64,000 nucleotides of DNA from Rhizobium sp. Root483D2 (lineage in GTDB: Bacteria > Pseudomonadota > Alphaproteobacteria > Rhizobiales > Rhizobiaceae), in NCBI RefSeq assembly GCF_001426685.1, contig NZ_LMFB01000036.1, positions 17,557 through 81,556 of the forward strand. The letters run 5' to 3'. The first letter of the stretch is position 1. The number at the start of each line of letters is the position of its first letter. Position numbers and translations under genes: made by a program. Below are positions 63,159 through 64,000 of the stretch, piece after piece. A model generated the notes under the pieces. It did not search any database. It worked only from the letters and a program-made list of their open reading frames with translations, and was not told the origin of the DNA.

Positions 63159-63782
63159 TTATCGATCGAACGCAAACCGGCGGCCAACCATCCAGCATGA
63201 GAGCGCCCAGATCGCACGCGCACACCAGCCACCTGCAACGGCGCTTGGATAGTGCACACCCAGGAAAACGCGGCTCACGCCGATCAGCATAGTGAGCAGG
63301 ATTGCGCATGCCACGATATAGGTCCTCTCGGTGCGGCCCCTGCCCTGTGACAACAAGGCGCCGAGCGTCAGGTAGGTGACCGCCGACAGCATCGCGTGGC
63401 CGCTCGGAAAGCTGAGGTCCTCGACCTCGGCAAGATGCGGCACCAGCGTCGGCCTCTTCCGGCCGACCAGGATCTTGAGCACGGTGCTCACGAGCCACCC
63501 GCCGCTGACCGACAGGAAAACGAACAGAGCTAGGGAACGCTTGCCGGCAATCGCCAGATGGATCGCGGTGAGCAGCGTCACCAGGCTGAGGACGGTGACG
63601 CCACCCAGGCTCATAATGTCGGACGCGGCATGCGCGAGCCATGCAGGGCTAATGGGCTGCTGAAGATTGCCCGGCACGCGGAAGAACAGGAGGGCTGCCT
63701 CATCGAGCGGTAGCGGTTCGCCTTCCAAGACCTCGCCAATGTTCCATCCGCCGCCTTGATAGGACTCGAATTCTCGGCACAT
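63159..63782 (-). CDS. PAP2-family membrane phosphatase
   Basis: This 207-residue inner-membrane protein contains the three PAP2 phosphatase motifs: KILVGRKRPT near residues 102-111, FPSGH near 124-128 and SRVFLGVHYPSAVAGG near 170-185, with catalytic histidines in the last two. Five or six hydrophobic segments surround them. Members dephosphorylate phosphatidic acid, undecaprenyl diphosphate or related lipids, usually on the periplasmic side. The substrate is not determined. Confidence 0.9.
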   Translation of the reverse strand: MCREFESYQGGGWNIGEVLEGEPLPLDEAALLFFRVPGNLQQPISPAWLAHAASDIMSLGGVTVLSLVTLLTAIHLAIAGKRSLALFVFLSVSGGWLVSTVLKILVGRKRPTLVPHLAEVEDLSFPSGHAMLSAVTYLTLGALLSQGRGRTERTYIVACAILLTMLIGVSRVFLGVHYPSAVAGGWCARAIWALSCWMVGRRFAFDR

Positions 63783-63837
63783 TTGTCTTCGCCACGTCTA
63801 AATAAATCAGATACTTGTCTTGTGGAGAGAGGATACC

Positions 63838-64000
63838 CTATTCTCCGAACGGGAGCTCGATGTCTTCCCTGTTTTTCTTGGCCCCCTCGATCAGAACCGT
63901 CTTGAATAGCTCGGCATCTTGTGTGAGCAGCATCCCCGCCCCGGTTCGAATGGCTTCCTGCCACGCAATTCCGCGCTCCCACGCCTCGTTGTAGACGAGC
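63838..64000 (-). CDS. C-terminal end of an unidentified protein (partial)
   Basis: An open frame enters from the right edge and ends at a TAG at 63838-63840. The last 54 codons read LVYNEAWERGIAWQEAIRTG, AGMLLTQDAELFKTVLIEGA and KKNREDIELPFGE. The composition looks like a real coding end and the frame is uninterrupted, but I do not recognise the family. The 55 bp between it and the PAP2 start could hold the PAP2 promoter. Confidence 0.5.
   Translation of the reverse strand, partial: LVYNEAWERGIAWQEAIRTGAGMLLTQDAELFKTVLIEGAKKNREDIELPFGE

Overview
The window looks like an accessory replicon (chromid or megaplasmid) of a Rhizobiales bacterium of the Rhizobium/Agrobacterium/Ensifer type. This is inferred from the high GC, the dense catabolic operons with tripartite tricarboxylate (TTT) and ABC importers each paired with a local LysR or LacI regulator, the EcfG-like GGAAC promoter boxes, and the pRiA4b ORF-3 homologue. 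No rRNA, tRNA, CRISPR array, replication origin or intact insertion sequence was found.

Layout. 1-7.5 kb: a minus-strand operon for the lower gallate/4-oxalomesaconate pathway (galB, galC, a 6-phosphogluconate-dehydrogenase-like protein, TctA, TctC, TctB, galD) with a divergent double-HTH LysR regulator. 7.7-18.7 kb: a sugar or polyol ABC importer with a polyol dehydrogenase and an FGGY kinase, divergent from a mannose-6-phosphate-isomerase-like protein, a LacI regulator and an AGE-family epimerase; both divergent promoters carry an ATACC-N8-GGTAT palindrome. 18.8-39 kb: two large divergent operons that together look like an uncharacterised pathway for a cyclic or aromatic acid. The minus arm has TctC, a TIM-barrel isomerase, an MFS protein, an aldehyde dehydrogenase, TctB/TctA, a ThDP decarboxylase, a dihydroxyphthalate-decarboxylase-like protein and a PcaQ-like LysR. 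The plus arm has an atypical type II dehydroquinase, two Gfo/Idh dehydrogenases, a LysR, a SnoaL-like protein, a KstD-like flavoprotein, a second TIM-barrel isomerase, an SDR and a broken EamA exporter. An orphan TctC follows. 39.2-40.4 kb: a decaying FixL/FixJ-like two-component pair.

40.7-53 kb: two LacI-controlled polar amino-acid-type ABC importers surround a fructosamine-6-phosphate deglycase (FrlB/FraB-like) and its kinase (FrlD/FraD-like), with a flavin amine oxidoreductase and an ornithine-cyclodeaminase-family protein. This reads as a locus for Amadori compounds or opine-like sugar-amino acid conjugates. Clear palindromic operators support two separate regulatory circuits. 53-55.3 kb: a scar zone with a ParD/ParE module, a UmuC remnant, an orphan ribbon-helix-helix protein and an IS66 transposase remnant. 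55.4-60.7 kb: a general-stress gene island (two YsnF-domain proteins, a membrane protein, a YciF-type ferritin-like protein, a YidB-family protein) with two GGAAC-N16-AGTT promoter candidates. 60.7-64 kb: an XRE/MmyB-type regulator divergent from an NAD-dependent epimerase, a histidine kinase fragment, a PAP2 phosphatase and the end of an unidentified gene.
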